Shown one piece after another: positions 45,003 to 56,539 of a stretch of DNA of 64,000 nt. This DNA comes from Telopea speciosissima (lineage: Eukaryota > Streptophyta > Magnoliopsida > Proteales > Proteaceae): positions 28,247,501 through 28,311,500 of the forward strand of contig NC_057916.1 in NCBI RefSeq assembly GCF_018873765.1. The letters are read 5' to 3'. Position numbers and translations under genes: made by a program. The notes beneath the pieces are model-generated. The model did not search any database. It saw only the letters and a program-made list of their open reading frames with translations, and was not told the DNA's origin. Each line of letters opens with the position of its first letter. The stretch's first letter is position 1.

Positions 45003-48000
45003 CCCCACGATTTGATTATGATGAATGAAAATATTGCTTTGCTTTGTTGCAATTGTGATTTCTTCTCAAGTTGAATGATTGACTAGAAGGGCTGAAGGAG
45101 CCTGGCTGAGAGAGCCTAATCCATCTATCCCCCCAACCTTCTATTTCTTATTTTCTCCATTCTTCTTCTTCTCCATCGAGCCTGGTTTGCTGGGAAGCTC
45201 CTCCACTGCACAGAAAGCCATCCGAGATCTGTTACTACTCCTCCAAGTTATTCTAAGTTGCTGCCATTGCTGCTGGAGAACAACACAGCCTGATTTGGAA
45301 GGTTTTTCTTTAACCTTCTATTTTGGTGGTTCCTTGATAACTTCACATCGAGCCATCAGAAATGAATCAAAATTTGAAGATAGCCTCTCCCTAGCATTCT
45401 CTACCTTCGATCCAAAGGAGGTGTCCATCAGTTGGCTGGTTTGGCTAAAACCCTATCCTTCAAATTTCTGGTTCTGTTGCTATGTTGGATTTGTCGGTTT
45501 ATCGATCCTAATGTAGAGTGGTTCTCAGCTGAACCTATTCTACATTATTTGGTATCAGAGATAGGGTGGATGGAAGCTCCAACCAAGCCTCGATAGATCC
45601 ACCTCCCTTTGTTTTCAAGATCCGAGTTCGTCTACCCAATGGGAGCACAGCCATATTATGCGTTGATGAGAGGCGACGTGACAACATTATTTCACAATCT
45701 GTGGTGGATATGTTGTCTCAGATAGGAGAGATTTGCATCATGCCTACAGGTCAAGTCTTTGTTGAATTTGAGTGTTCCTCATACTATGACGATGTTTGGT
45801 GTCAGCCGGTACCATCTCCAAAAAGCTTTATTGCAGTAGGTTGTGATTGGTTGGACGAGCGACCAGGTTAGATTGAACCTAAAAACAACACGTGTGTCCT
45901 ACCTGATCGACAACATCTATACCATTGTTTTACTTTAAAAGGGTTACAACCAAATGTGACAACATCGACGGTACAGCCACAAGGAACGCCGAACATATCA
46001 ACTCAAAAGCAAGTGGCACGACTGTTATTGAAGCTTCACCAATGGCTGATGCACCAACAGAAGATTCTACTAAGACAGTCGGTGTTGAAGAAATTCAAGA
46101 ACATATAGCTAACAAAATTCAAGTAGACCAAGCTGCACCAGTGGTTGAGAAGCTCAACCATCAAATTGATGTGGAGGTCAAGAACACAATGGTAGAAGAC
46201 GAGCTAGAAGACGACCCCATGGACACATCTAAAGACGTTGAAGTGGCACACATGGAGTTTATCATCCCCTTGAAGTACCTTGAAGAACAACATCATTGCC
46301 TCAATGACTACATTCGTACATCCAAGGAATCACCCGAATTTTTCTACAGATTGAAGATGGATGTGCACCATACTAAAATCACCCTAACATTCTTTTCGAA
46401 GAGGGGGAGAGTTGATGTAGATCAAAACCTGAAGAAGAAGAGGCCAAAACACTGTTCCCATTACTGTTCACGTGAACAGTGTCACAGCCCCTTATTTTTG
46501 GCTTGGTGAGAATATTCCTTGAAAAATTGTGGGGGCAGATTAGTCTTTTAAGTATTAGTTATTCAAGTCTTAAGTGAAGGGCAATTTTGTCAATCTTCTA
46601 AAGCTAATAAGTTGAATTGATGGGGACCACAGGCTGGAGATTTCGGCTGCAACAATTAAGTCATCCAAGTGGGTCCCACAAGGAGATTTGAAGACTTAAG
46701 AAGATTTAGAAGATTTTAGAGAAAATTACTTGGACACCCCCTGTACTATGGTCATTTTGCTTACGATTACCAACATTTGAAACAATTACTTGACACCCCC
46801 TGAAACCTGACTGTGTTAGTCTGCTGTTAGGGTTTAATTGGAAATGTCCATTTTACCCTTATCACCTTTTCAATAGAAAACAACAAAATTGACAAATTTA
46901 CCGCCCTTCTCCTTCTTCTTCTTCTTCTTCCTCATGCAACCCCACTACCCCTACCTCCTACTGATTTCAAACCCTAATCGATTTCAGAAAATTTCTCTTT
47001 TCTTAAACAAATTTCAAATCAAAATAACCCAAAACCCTTAATCGATTTTCAAATTAAGGGTGTGAATCCGAAAATCGATTAAGATTCAAACCCTCAATGG
47101 TAACTGGAATCAAACTTATTCACCTACAAGAGGAACTGTAATCAGAAGTGGACCGGTAGGAAAGGATGCCCATGTTCATGAACTATATTTCCTCTTTCTT
47201 GTCCGATCCTGGATTTGGGCCAGCATTGACAAGAGTATTTGGACTTTGGCCAAATGAAACATCTAATTTTGGCGACACTAAACCTTATTTTTATCGTAAT
47301 CCTCATACAGACACATAGATCCAAACAACTAAGCTGATTCGTGAGTGGTATTAGTGTGAAGGGTTCTTTTGAATCTGATACTTTAAGTGTACGTGTTAAG
47401 CTTTCACTTTCCCCTTCATATATGGGTTGGTGATGAACTAATAATGTAATGAACTAATGATGGGATCCACTTCCTCAGAAAATTAAGGAAGAGAACTAGA
47501 AATTCTGGATTTCAAACCGATAAAACACATGTCAATACGAAGATGAAATGAGAAGTAGAAGTAAGAGCCAAAGACTCCTATCAATGTGAAAGGTCCTTAA
47601 GATATTCCCTCTGCAAATGTCGCTGGGAAACTAGAAAAAAAGCTACGATTCAGCAAAGAACAGAGACAGAGGTAGAGTGTAAGAGAGAGAGAGTGAGAGA
47701 GCAAGACAAGTAATCTTGTAGAACTTTCAAACCCTTAATGGTTTTTGCAATAGCAGCCATGGCTGCCGGGTTGTTTTTTTTTTTGGTTGCAGGAAGAAGA
47801 AGAAGAAGGGGGGGTAAATATGTCACTTCACCACACCTTAAGGGTAGTTTAGGTATTTATAAAAAATTTAACCGATGGTAACGGTGAATGACTAACGGAC
47901 AGGGCTACTTGAAAGAAATGGTAAACTGCAGGGGGTGTTCAAGTAATTGTTTCAAACTTTGAAGAGACTAAGTAATTAGGCCATAGTACAGGGTGTGTCT

Positions 48001-48683
48001 AAGTCATTTTCTCAAGATTTTATTATGTTTCTATTTTTATTTCAGTCCTAATTAGAGTAGTTTCTAATTCTTAAGATTGAGTCAATAAGGTAGTTTCTAT
48101 TTCTGTCTTTTCTTGAGAAGCAAGTGTTGCTTCTATTTATTTGTAAGGCTGATATAGCCATCCCCACGATTTGATTACGATGAATAAATATATTACTTTG
48201 CTTTGTTGCAAGTGTGATTTCTTCTCAAGTTGAGTGATTGACTTGAAGGGCTGAAGGAGCCTGGCTGAGAGAGCCTAATCCATCTATCCCCCCAACCTTC
48301 TATTTCTTATTTTCTCCATTCTTCTTCTTCTCCATCGAGCCTGGTTTGTTGGGAAGCTTCTCCACAGCACAGAAAGCCATCCGAGATCTGTTACTGCTGT
48401 TCTAAGTTATTCTAAGTTGCTGCCATTGCTGCTGGAGACCAACACAGCCTGATTTGGAAGGTTTTTCCTTAACCTTCTATTTTAGTGGTTCCTTGATAAC
48501 TTCACATTGAGCCATCAGAAGTGAATCAAATTTTGAAGACAGCCTCTCCCTAGCATTCTCTACCTTCGATCCAAAGGAGGTGTCCATCAGTTGGTTCTAA
48601 TTTCTGGTTCTGTTTCTATGTTGGAATTGTAGGTTTATCGATCCTATTGTAGAGTGGTTCTTAGCTGAACCTATTCTATATTA
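45003..48683 (+). mobile_element. Non-autonomous LTR retrotransposon with unusual internal ORFs
   Basis: Direct repeats 45003-45547 (5' LTR, truncated on its left) and 48162-48683 (end of the 3' LTR) are highly similar, starting ccccacgatttgatta. The 3' LTR begins TGATGTAG at 46413 after a purine tract (gaagagggggagag), and the LTR ends CTACATTA/CTATATTA. A primer-binding site TGGTATCAGAGA is at 45550. The 3' LTR is about 967 bp without the inserted MULE (46719-48013). The interior of about 0.87 kb carries two open stretches (45566-45871 and 45925-46509) but no reverse transcriptase or integrase; the first has a weak retropepsin-like layout. It must have moved with help from another element. 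High LTR similarity suggests moderate age; incomplete. Confidence 0.75.
46719..48013. mobile_element. Non-autonomous MULE nested in the LTR
   Basis: 1,295 bp flanked by a perfect 9-bp duplication AAGATTTTA (46710-46718 and 48014-48022), the Mutator signature. The terminal inverted repeats are about 85 bp: gagaaaattacttggacacc on the left against gagaaaatgacttagacaca on the right, continuing through ctgtactatgg, gaaacaattacttg and acaccccctg. The interior has a (CTT)n tract near 46911-46931, a poly-T tract near 47774 and no transposase; whether the middle holds captured gene pieces is undetermined. It inserted after the host LTR element. Confidence 0.9.
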
Positions 48684-50679
48684 GGGATGGGATGGGTCTC
48701 TCACCGTACCTGCCCCTCACAGCCATTAATGGCTTTAATCAAGTTCATTCTTTTTTTCTCAATTAGAATGGCGAGCTGGAAAGGTAGACTTTTATCCATG
48801 GTGGGTCGTGTTGAGCCGGTTAGATCTGTAATTTCTAGCAAATCAGTCCATAACTTCTCAATTTATTGGTGGCCATTAAATCTGATTTTACTTCTTGAAA
48901 GATGGATGAAAATTTTATTTGAACAGGAGATATTGAATCACCTAAATCTATTGTGGTAAAATGGGATAACTTGTGCAGACCGAAATATGAAGGTTGTCTA
49001 GGCATTCACAGGCTTTCTGACATCAACAAAGCTCTTCTATGTAAGTTAGCATGGAAGATCAAGCACGGAGATTCTCAGATATCATTTTTTCAAAGGAGGA
49101 TTTTTTCAGCCTAACGGTTCTTTCAAAAGATCCTACTGCTCATCTTCTATTTGGCCAGACTTAAAAAGAGTTTGGGACTTTATCTTCTCAAAGGAGAGAT
49201 GGATTATAGGGAAGGAAAATAACATCAATTTCTGGAATGACATATGGTTAGGCAATCAATCAATCGCTCATTCTTCAAGTCTCCCTTCTTCTCTTCTTGT
49301 TGATTCACAGATTAAAGTCTCAGACTTCGTCATAAATGGAGAGTGGTCTTTTCCTAATGTTTATTCGGCATTCTTGAATGAGATATTTTCCAAAGCAATG
49401 TCAATCCAGATTGCTCCAATGGATGTTGATGACAGGTGTATTGGAGTCCCAATTCGTCTGGCACCTTTCACTGTGTTCTCTGCTTGGGATGAAATAAGGC
49501 GTAGGAACCCAAAATTTCCTTGGTTTTCGTTAATATAGAATTCTAACTTGCTGCCCAGATTTTCAATCTTTGGATGGCGTCTCATCTATGGTAAACTTCA
49601 AACAGATGATTCTGTAACTTCCATGGGGATTAATGTTACTTCAAGATGTGATCTTTGCCAATCACACATTCACACCCGGAGTCTCTTCAACACTTATTTC
49701 TGGAATGTGACTTCACGAGGAAGATATGCATTGGTTACCATTGTTTTGATGTAACATCCATTCAAAAACTATCCCAATTGGATTCGAAAATCACGCATAA
49801 TCTCTCTTAAAGGTGTATGGAAATCTGGTATTGTGATTATTCTTTACAATCTATGGGTAGAAAGAAATCTAAGACACAAGGTAGTAAGAGATTTCATCAA
49901 ATTGTCTTCAAAAAGATCTTACATGATCTTGGAGATATAAGCAGCAAGCTTAAAGGCTGGGTTTCTACTGTTGCTGATTTTGTTTGTGTCTCCAAATTGG
50001 GGCTGTCAATTAAAGCTAAGCCTCCCAATCGTATCATTGAAACTTTCTGGTGTAAACCAACTTACCCATGCATCAAACTAAATACTGATGGGTCCTCCTT
50101 GGGTAACCCAAGAAGAGCTGGCGCAGGAGGTATTTTCAGAGATTCCCAAGGTAGTATTATATTTTCCTTCAAAGAATATCTTGGGATAGAAACAAATTTT
50201 GCAGCAGAATTTTATGCATTAATCAAAGGTCTTCACTTCACCAATGAGATGGGATTCACAAATATTTGGATCGAATTTGACTCGGCATCTGTTGTTGTCC
50301 TTGTTCAAGCAAACCATCTTCCTTGGTTCCTTTGGCAAGAGTGGTCAAGTCTTCAGCCCCTTCTTTCTTCTATCAATTTGAAGATCACTCAGTCTCTTAG
50401 AGAATCCAACCCAGTAGCAGACTACTGTATCCGGATCAGTCATTAATTTTCCTTTTCATATTCAAGAAGAGATTAGAAAAGATATTCTAGGGATGCCCAG
50501 CTATCGATTTTGTTCTTAGATTTTGAAGTTGGGAAGCCCTATTGATGGCATTGTCAAAGGTGGGACTGTCCTCCTTTATTTTGTTTTTGTATCCCCTAGG
50601 TATGCCCAGGTTCATTCTTTGTAAATCCCTCTTTTTTTAATATATTCTTTCTGATTCCTAGCAAAAAAAAAAAAAAAAG
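48684..50679 (+). mobile_element. 5'-truncated L1 LINE with RNase H domain
   Basis: The block near 48770-48900 reads MASWKGRLLSMVGRVEPVRS, VISSKSVHNFSIYWWP, the end of a plant L1 reverse transcriptase. 49640-49690 reads CDLCQSHIHTRSLF, the zf-RVT zinc finger. 49817-50446 holds an RNase H domain: LNTDGSSLGNPRRAGAGGIF, AAEFYALIKGL and IEFDSASVV, so the catalytic Asp, Glu and Asp positions are visible. Frameshifts and stops break the frame. The element ends in a poly-A tail at about 50663-50679. Confidence 0.88.
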
Positions 50680-51299
50680 CCTACTCCTTAATTTATAATT
50701 CCAACTGATTACATCCTAGGTTCTTCTAGAAATGTCTCAAAACAAAAGTTCAATTAAAATAGAACTCCTATTCCTAATCTAGAAAATAACAAACTTCTAA
50801 TTACCCACGCAAGGCAGCGGCCTTTTTGGATTCAAAGTACTCCACGCAAGCTGTCATGTGGGCTCACCAAATCTGAGTAAATACCTCCTCTTTAATCCCA
50901 ATTATCTCTAACTCTAATTACATCAAATAACAGAATTATATCCTAATTAGAAACCTATCTACAACAGCTGTAGGAGTCCTCCACGCATTGGCAATTGAGT
51001 CTTCAAACTGATCTCATCCAGCTGGCTATGGGGCCACCAGATCTACTAAAAAGTATTCCCAAACCAAGCAAATATAGGCTGTGACACTGTTCACATGAAC
51101 AATGTTTTGGTCTTTTCTTCTTCATGTTTCTCCAAGCAATCTGGACTTGAGCTGCCTTACGAGATGATCCTTTGAACCAACAAAAACCTGCCACATCACC
51201 AGACCAGGCTGCCTCTCACAGCAGTTGAATCTCACAACTACACTGGGCTGGTTTTGGGGCTTGGACCTGCAGCTACACTTGGACCTGTGATCTACATCA
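50680..51299 (-). mobile_element. LTR fragment related to the 45003-48683 element
   Basis: The minus strand begins TGATGTAG at 51299 and shares with the 3' LTR of the upstream element the blocks gaagaagaaaagaccaaaac and gtgaacagtgtcacagcc. It also carries about 100 bp absent there, so it is a diverged family member. It ends against the poly-A tail of the L1 LINE. No second LTR visible. Confidence 0.65.
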
Positions 51300-51445
51300 A
51301 TTTATGTTACTAAAACACTTTTAGTAAACTACCGAATGATAGAATTTAAATAACCTGATTTACAATGTATGGATAAAGAGGCAAATGTCAATTATTACTT
51401 AGTACAGACTCACAAATATGTGAACCAATGTGTTATTTCTTGCAA

Positions 51446-51591
51446 CGGTTAAGTTAAGTTATTGCAACAATCAGGTTGCAGGTTCAAAACATGGAAACAG
51501 CCTCTCCGCGAAGCAGGGGTAAGGTTGCGTACATTTGCCCCTCCTAGACCCTGCAGTAGCAGGAGCCTCGTGCACTGGGAGACCCTTTTAT
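51446..51591 (+). mobile_element. Au-like SINE with 19-bp target duplication
   Basis: 146 bp flanked by aatgtgttatttcttgcaa (51427-51445) and aatgtgctatttcttgcaa (51592-51610), one mismatch. The head has a tRNA-like B box (ggttcaaaac). The body cctctccgcgaagcaggggt, aggttgcgtac and cctcctagaccctgcagtag, then ggagcctcgtgcactggg, matches the angiosperm Au SINE family. It ends in a short T run. Complete copy. Confidence 0.85.
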
Positions 51592-51610
51592 AATGTGCTA
51601 TTTCTTGCAA

Positions 51611-52898
51611 AGACAAATCTATGTTAACCCTTTTCCACATTATTCAAGGAAATTATGGGTCAGAATGACTAATGGATCAAGGTATATAATGGCAAACCAA
51701 TGAGAAATTATCAATATTATGACTACCTCCCAATTACTTAAGAGTCATTTTGTGGCAGGGAATGTCAGGTCTTTTGTAGAGTAATTGCTGATATGCAGGG
51801 TTGATTGTTCCCTCTCATGAACACTATGGTTGTTCAGAAAAAAATGTTGGTATTATAAAGTTATTTACTCGAACACAAACACTTTATAAGATGGAATCTC
51901 TTGTCAATATGTGGAATCAGTTTGATTCTCTGGAGTCCTTTTTGTTAATTCTGAAGATGACAAATCTACACAACCTTTCTTTTCTCAAATGGTCAACATT
52001 GATGATTTGAATATGTACATAATCAACCAACCTAACAAATTTTCATTTTCATTGCCATAGTCATTGTTGTCATTATCATCAGATCCTTATCCAATCTATT
52101 CGGTGTTGTAGGTATGGTTGGACCATTAAGTTTTTCACAGAGGTAATTATGATAGTTCAGGTTCACTATTCTTGACCAAGAGCCACAGAATTTTTCAGCA
52201 AAGAAACTTCTTGTGCTTATAAGGATTTTTTTTTTTTTGGGGGGGGGGGGGGGGGGTGTTGTGTTGCTGGTCGTAGAAAAGGAGCTCTAGCAGTGTCTAC
52301 TCCAGTTAAACTCCCATCTTCTCCAATTCTTCAGACAGGAAAACAAATCTTATAACAGGTGCTATCAGTGGCTATCCACCCTAACCATCAGCGCATTAGA
52401 AGAGAGGAAAGACATTTAAAATAGAAGAAGAAGAAGAAGAAATCCACCTTCCATGTAAGCCGTGATGAGCTACTGCATTAAAGCAATCGTCCCCCACACC
52501 CGCCCACCTTTGGGTTGTCCAATATAAAGTTTTCCCATCACTAGTGAGAACTGAGAATAGAAAATAATGGTGAAGACAAACCAGCTGACTAAAAGAAACA
52601 GGTTTGAACAGAAATTGAGTATAAAACTCCAATATTCCGATGTCAACACTAAACACACCAACATTCAAGTACTTAACCCTAACCCTAAATTCTCTGAATA
52701 TTCGTCAACAATAATACGTTACGTCCTCAGATTAACCAAAAATATCTAAAAGAATCTTATGTTTCATCGATCAAATAAGTTTCAGAGCTGATTCCAACCG
52801 TTGAAGTAAATAGAGGAAAACGGATCTCAATTCGAGCAAGACATCAATGGATCATCTTCCAACAACAAAAACGAATAATATCGAGATTTCAAGACTAC
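51611..52898. other. Region upstream of the GID4 relic
   Basis: No gene recognised. I looked here on the minus strand for further GID4 exons and found none. Notable are a T/G homopolymer tract at 52227-52255 and a gaagaa tract near 52425-52440. Confidence 0.6.
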
Positions 52899-52937
52899 CT
52901 GAAACTTGCAAAGGCACCGAGCTCTCCATCGGTATCA
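52899..52937 (-). pseudogene. Relic of GID4 exon 1
   Basis: The minus strand reads ATGGAGAGCTCGGTGCCTTT then GCAAGTTTCAG and a GT donor, encoding MESSVPLQVSG against VVESSAPSQVSG of intact GID4 exon 1, with the donor conserved. The sequence before it does not keep the MPVRV start. Exons 2-8 are not found in the 13 kb downstream. Homology continues into the upstream region (52940-53310 against 36802-37165). Confidence 0.8.
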
Positions 52938-52939
52938 CA

Positions 52940-53800
52940 GACACATAGCACAGATCGATCGGATCTAAACGATCAAACGCAGCAAGTCGAAGAAAGAAAA
53001 ACACGCTGTAGATCTTTCTTTTGCAAGAGAAAACGAAAAATGCGGAGAGAAGCCGCAGCAGAGATATCAAAAGCCCGAAGAGATCACAGGTTCGCCCGAA
53101 AAACGCCGTTCTCCGGCCGGTCTAACCGGCGTTCAAACCATCTCCGTCTCTGCACGGCCACCGGAGGTTCGTTTCTCCTCCAGCGAAACTGGTCTAAGCT
53201 GGAGTTTGACCGCGTAGGAACCGGATCATCCGGTAAAAACCGATCTGGTCGGGGGAATAAAAGTGAGTAACAAACCGCGCTGGCCACAGAACTAACCGGT
53301 TCATCCGGTTAAGTTTTCCACTCTCCTCGACTGTTTATATACAATGAACCCGGCTCTCGTTCAATTTGCTCTCGTCAACACAAATATAAGAGAAGTCTCC
53401 CTCCCTCTCCCCCCCTTTTTCTCTAGCTCTCTCCCTGTCTCTCTCTCTCTCTCTCTTACTTTCTCGCTCGTGCGTTTTTGTGACTAGCTGGATAGGCCAG
53501 TGCTCAGAGATTTAAAAAGTGGTTAGAATCACAAGCTTCAAGTAAGTACTGTAGCTCCTGTTCTTTCTTTCTTCTCTCTGTTTTTGTAGTTAGTAGTTAG
53601 ATTATGAATGTATATTGTGAACAATGCATGTGATATTGTTTTTTAGTTAACAAGTTTAAAGGGTTTTCGTGTTAATTAGTCTATTTGTTTTCTTTTGAAG
53701 AGTGAAGTATTTCTTGTCTTCTATGCCCTGCTGCCTGCAATCATCTGCTACTTAGGGGGGGTCACTGCCAATTTTAGCAATTTTTTTTTTTTTGTTCTTC
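52940..53800. promoter_or_regulatory. Former bidirectional promoter and 5' UTR of the hAT-derived gene
   Basis: 52940-53310 shares ordered blocks with the GID4 upstream region at 36802-37165: ggttc(g/a)cccgaa, aacc(g/a)tctccg, gagtttgaccg(c/t)gta and ctaa(c/a)(c/g)ggttcaaccggtta-type. The stretch 53400-53455 is CT-rich, as in plant 5' leaders. A likely 5' UTR intron starts at gtaagtact near 53541 and ends before the ATG at 53801. Confidence 0.6.
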
Positions 53801-56539
53801 ATGGAATCTGAATTGGAACCCATGCCTATTGGGTCGCAGAAACGCGACCTGGCTTGGAAGCATTGTCAGATGTTTAAGATTGAAAATCGGATTCGACTGA
53901 AGTGTATCTATTGTGGTAAAATGTTTTCTGGTGGGGGAATCCATAGAATTAAAGAACACTTGGCTGGACAGAAAGGTAATGGAGCTACTTGTCCAAGAGT
54001 GCATCCTGATGTGAGGCATATAATGAGGCAAAGCTTAGATGGGTCAATGGTGAGAATGAAGAAGAAACAAAAGATTGCGGAAGAAACTGCTAATCAGCTT
54101 ATGATTACTAATGAGGTAGAAGCGTATAACCCTCACTGTGAAGCAATCACAGGACTCCAATTGCTTGCAGCTCCCAATTCAGGTGAAACGAATTTGGGTT
54201 TGTCAGCAAAGGAAGAAGAAGGAATGACTGATAGAAGTTCAGAAAGATGGAAAAGAGGGGCAGTTGGAGACCCTTCTTCGGCTCCTCTGGTTACTCATCC
54301 TATTAGAGAACTCACTTTAGGATTAACAAGGGGGAAGGATCAAGTCCATATGGCAATAGGTCGGTTTCTATACGATGCTGGGGTGCCTCTAGATACAGTA
54401 AACTCTGTCTATTTTCAACCAATGGTCGATGCGATTGCATCGGAAGGACCAGGGTTCAAACCACCATCATATCATGATCTTCGGGGTTGGATTTTGAAGA
54501 ATTCAGTTGAAGAAGTAAACAAAGTTGTAGATCAGTACAAGGGAACATGGGGACGGACTGGATGCTCTGTCCTGGCTGATGAATGGACTGTGGAAGCTGG
54601 TAAAATTTTGATAAACTTCCTGGTTTATTGTCCTGAAGGAACAATGTTTCTGAAATCAGTTGATGCGTCGGACATAATTAGATCACCAATCGCTCTATAT
54701 GAACTGCTTAAAGAAGTGGTGGAGGATGTTGGAGTGCAACATGTATTGCAGGTGATTACTGATAGTGCAGAGAACTATATTGAAGCTGGGAGATTGTTGA
54801 CAGAGACCTTCCCCACTATTTATTGGACCCCGTGTTCTGCTCGTTGCATTGATTTGATGCTCGAGGATTTTGGAAAATTTGAGTGGATAAATGCAACTCT
54901 GGAGCAAGCCAAATCAATAACGAGGTTTGTATATAATCATGTTGAGGTTTTGAATATGATGCGAAGGTATACATATGGGAAAGATTTAATACAGCCAGCA
55001 ATCACCCGCTCTGCAACAAACTTTACAATTTTGCAGGGCATGGTTAGTCTTAAAAATAGTTTGCAGGCAATGGTTACTTCACAGGAATGGATGGATAGCC
55101 CATACCCGAAAAACCCAGATGGACTTGCATTGATTGATGTCATTTATAGTCAGGCTTTTTGGTCTTCATGCGTCACTATCATCCGTTTGACAGATCCACT
55201 GTTGCGAGTTTCAAGAATTGTTGGAAGTGAGAGGAGGCCAGCAATGGGATACATTTATGAGGCAATGTACCGAGCCAAAGAAGCAATAAAAAAGGAACTG
55301 GTTGAGAAGAAGGATTATCTGGCATACTGGAATGTTATTGATCACAGGTGGAACAGGCAACTTCACCGTCCTCTTCATGCAGCAGGTTTCTACCTGAATC
55401 CCAAGTGTTTTTATAGCATTGAAGGAGATGTACCTAATGAAATCATGTCGGGGATGTTGGATTGTATTGAAAGATTGGTACCTGACACGAAGATCCAAGA
55501 TAAAATCACTAAAGAGTTGACCTCATACAAGAATGCTGTTGGGGATTTAGGGCGAAAGATGGCCATTAGAGCTAGAAATACTATGCTTCCAGGTATGCAC
55601 CCTTTCTTTATATTTGAGTAGTCTTTTGTGTTTAATGTTCCAGGTTCTCTTTTGTTTTTAGTCTTTCTTTTTCTAGATGACTTAGATCAGAAGATAGCAA
55701 TACTGTGATACATATGACAGAGAGAGGACTGACTTTACCTGTCTTCCGATATTAGTTAAAGTGTTCCAGAACATATTTGCTATGCATACAACTGATGCTT
55801 TCAAAATCTTAACATCTGTAGTCGAATGGTGGTCTACTTATGGAGGAGGTTGCCCGAGTTTGGCACGCTTGGCCATACGTATTCTTAGCCAAACTTGCAG
55901 TGCAATTGGTTTCAAGCAAAGTCAGATTTCTTTCAGACAAATCCACCACCAGAGGAGAAACCACATCGAGCATCAAAGGCTTAGTGACCTCATTTTTGTT
56001 CAACACAATTTGCGATTGCGGCAAATGTATGTAAAAACTACTTGACACAGCAGCTGTTTTGTTATAGCATTCTTTTATCTTATTTGTATGACTTAAAAAG
56101 TGGAAAGGATAAGAAACAGAGAGAAATCCAATGTTGTGTTTAATGACTCTTCACAGGCTACATAGGAAGAATAAAGAACTGGATGCTTTAGATCCCATCT
56201 CCTTTGACACAATGGGTACCATTCAGGACTGGGTAACTGAAAAGGAAAAACTCTTAGCAGAATATGGAGGTTCAGATTGGAAGGCACTTGTCCAGCCTGC
56301 AGCTAACACTATGTTGGCTGTCTCTCCAAATGATGAGACTGAAGGCTTGGTTGCAGGTAATATCCATTCCTTGGTTTAGGAAATGCACGTAAGAAGTTCA
56401 CACTCAGTTAACTTATCTTGGACAATGAACAGGATTTGAAGATGATGAGATTCACAATGGTGTGAAAGATGATGGCGATAATGACACTGAGAACCAGTTG
56501 GAAGATGATGGCGATGGGGACCTGGGAGACCAAACATGA
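53801..56539 (+). CDS. hAT-transposase-derived gene (BED zinc finger, DUF659, hAT dimerisation)
   Basis: Four exons: 53801-55592, 55822-56026, 56157-56356 and 56433-56539, GT-AG and in phase, giving 767 residues. The start is the ATG of MESELEPM; the frame upstream has no ATG. Residues about 15-75 form a BED-type zinc finger (LKCIYCGKMF...HRIKEHL). The DUF659 region follows with YHDLRGWILKNSVEEV and TGCSVLADEWTVE, then the hAT core. Exon 2 encodes the dimerisation region (WWSTYGGGCPSLARLAIRIL). The tail is acidic (Asp/Glu/Gly). Similar single-copy hAT-derived genes exist in Arabidopsis (for example the At1g79740 and At3g22220 group, from memory). Introns, an intact frame and no terminal repeats suggest a domesticated gene, possibly a DNA-binding regulator. 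A broken paralogue is at 38655-39330. Confidence 0.88.

Noticed and set aside
45079-45516. 145-residue frame in the 5' LTR
   Set aside because: Lies wholly in LTR sequence repeated at 48238-48660, where the frame is not maintained.
52675-52688. Telomere-like aaccctaaccctaaa
   Set aside because: Only two units; too short to be an interstitial telomere tract.
53774-55498. Several minus-strand frames over the hAT-derived gene
   Set aside because: Antisense shadows of a well-supported coding exon.
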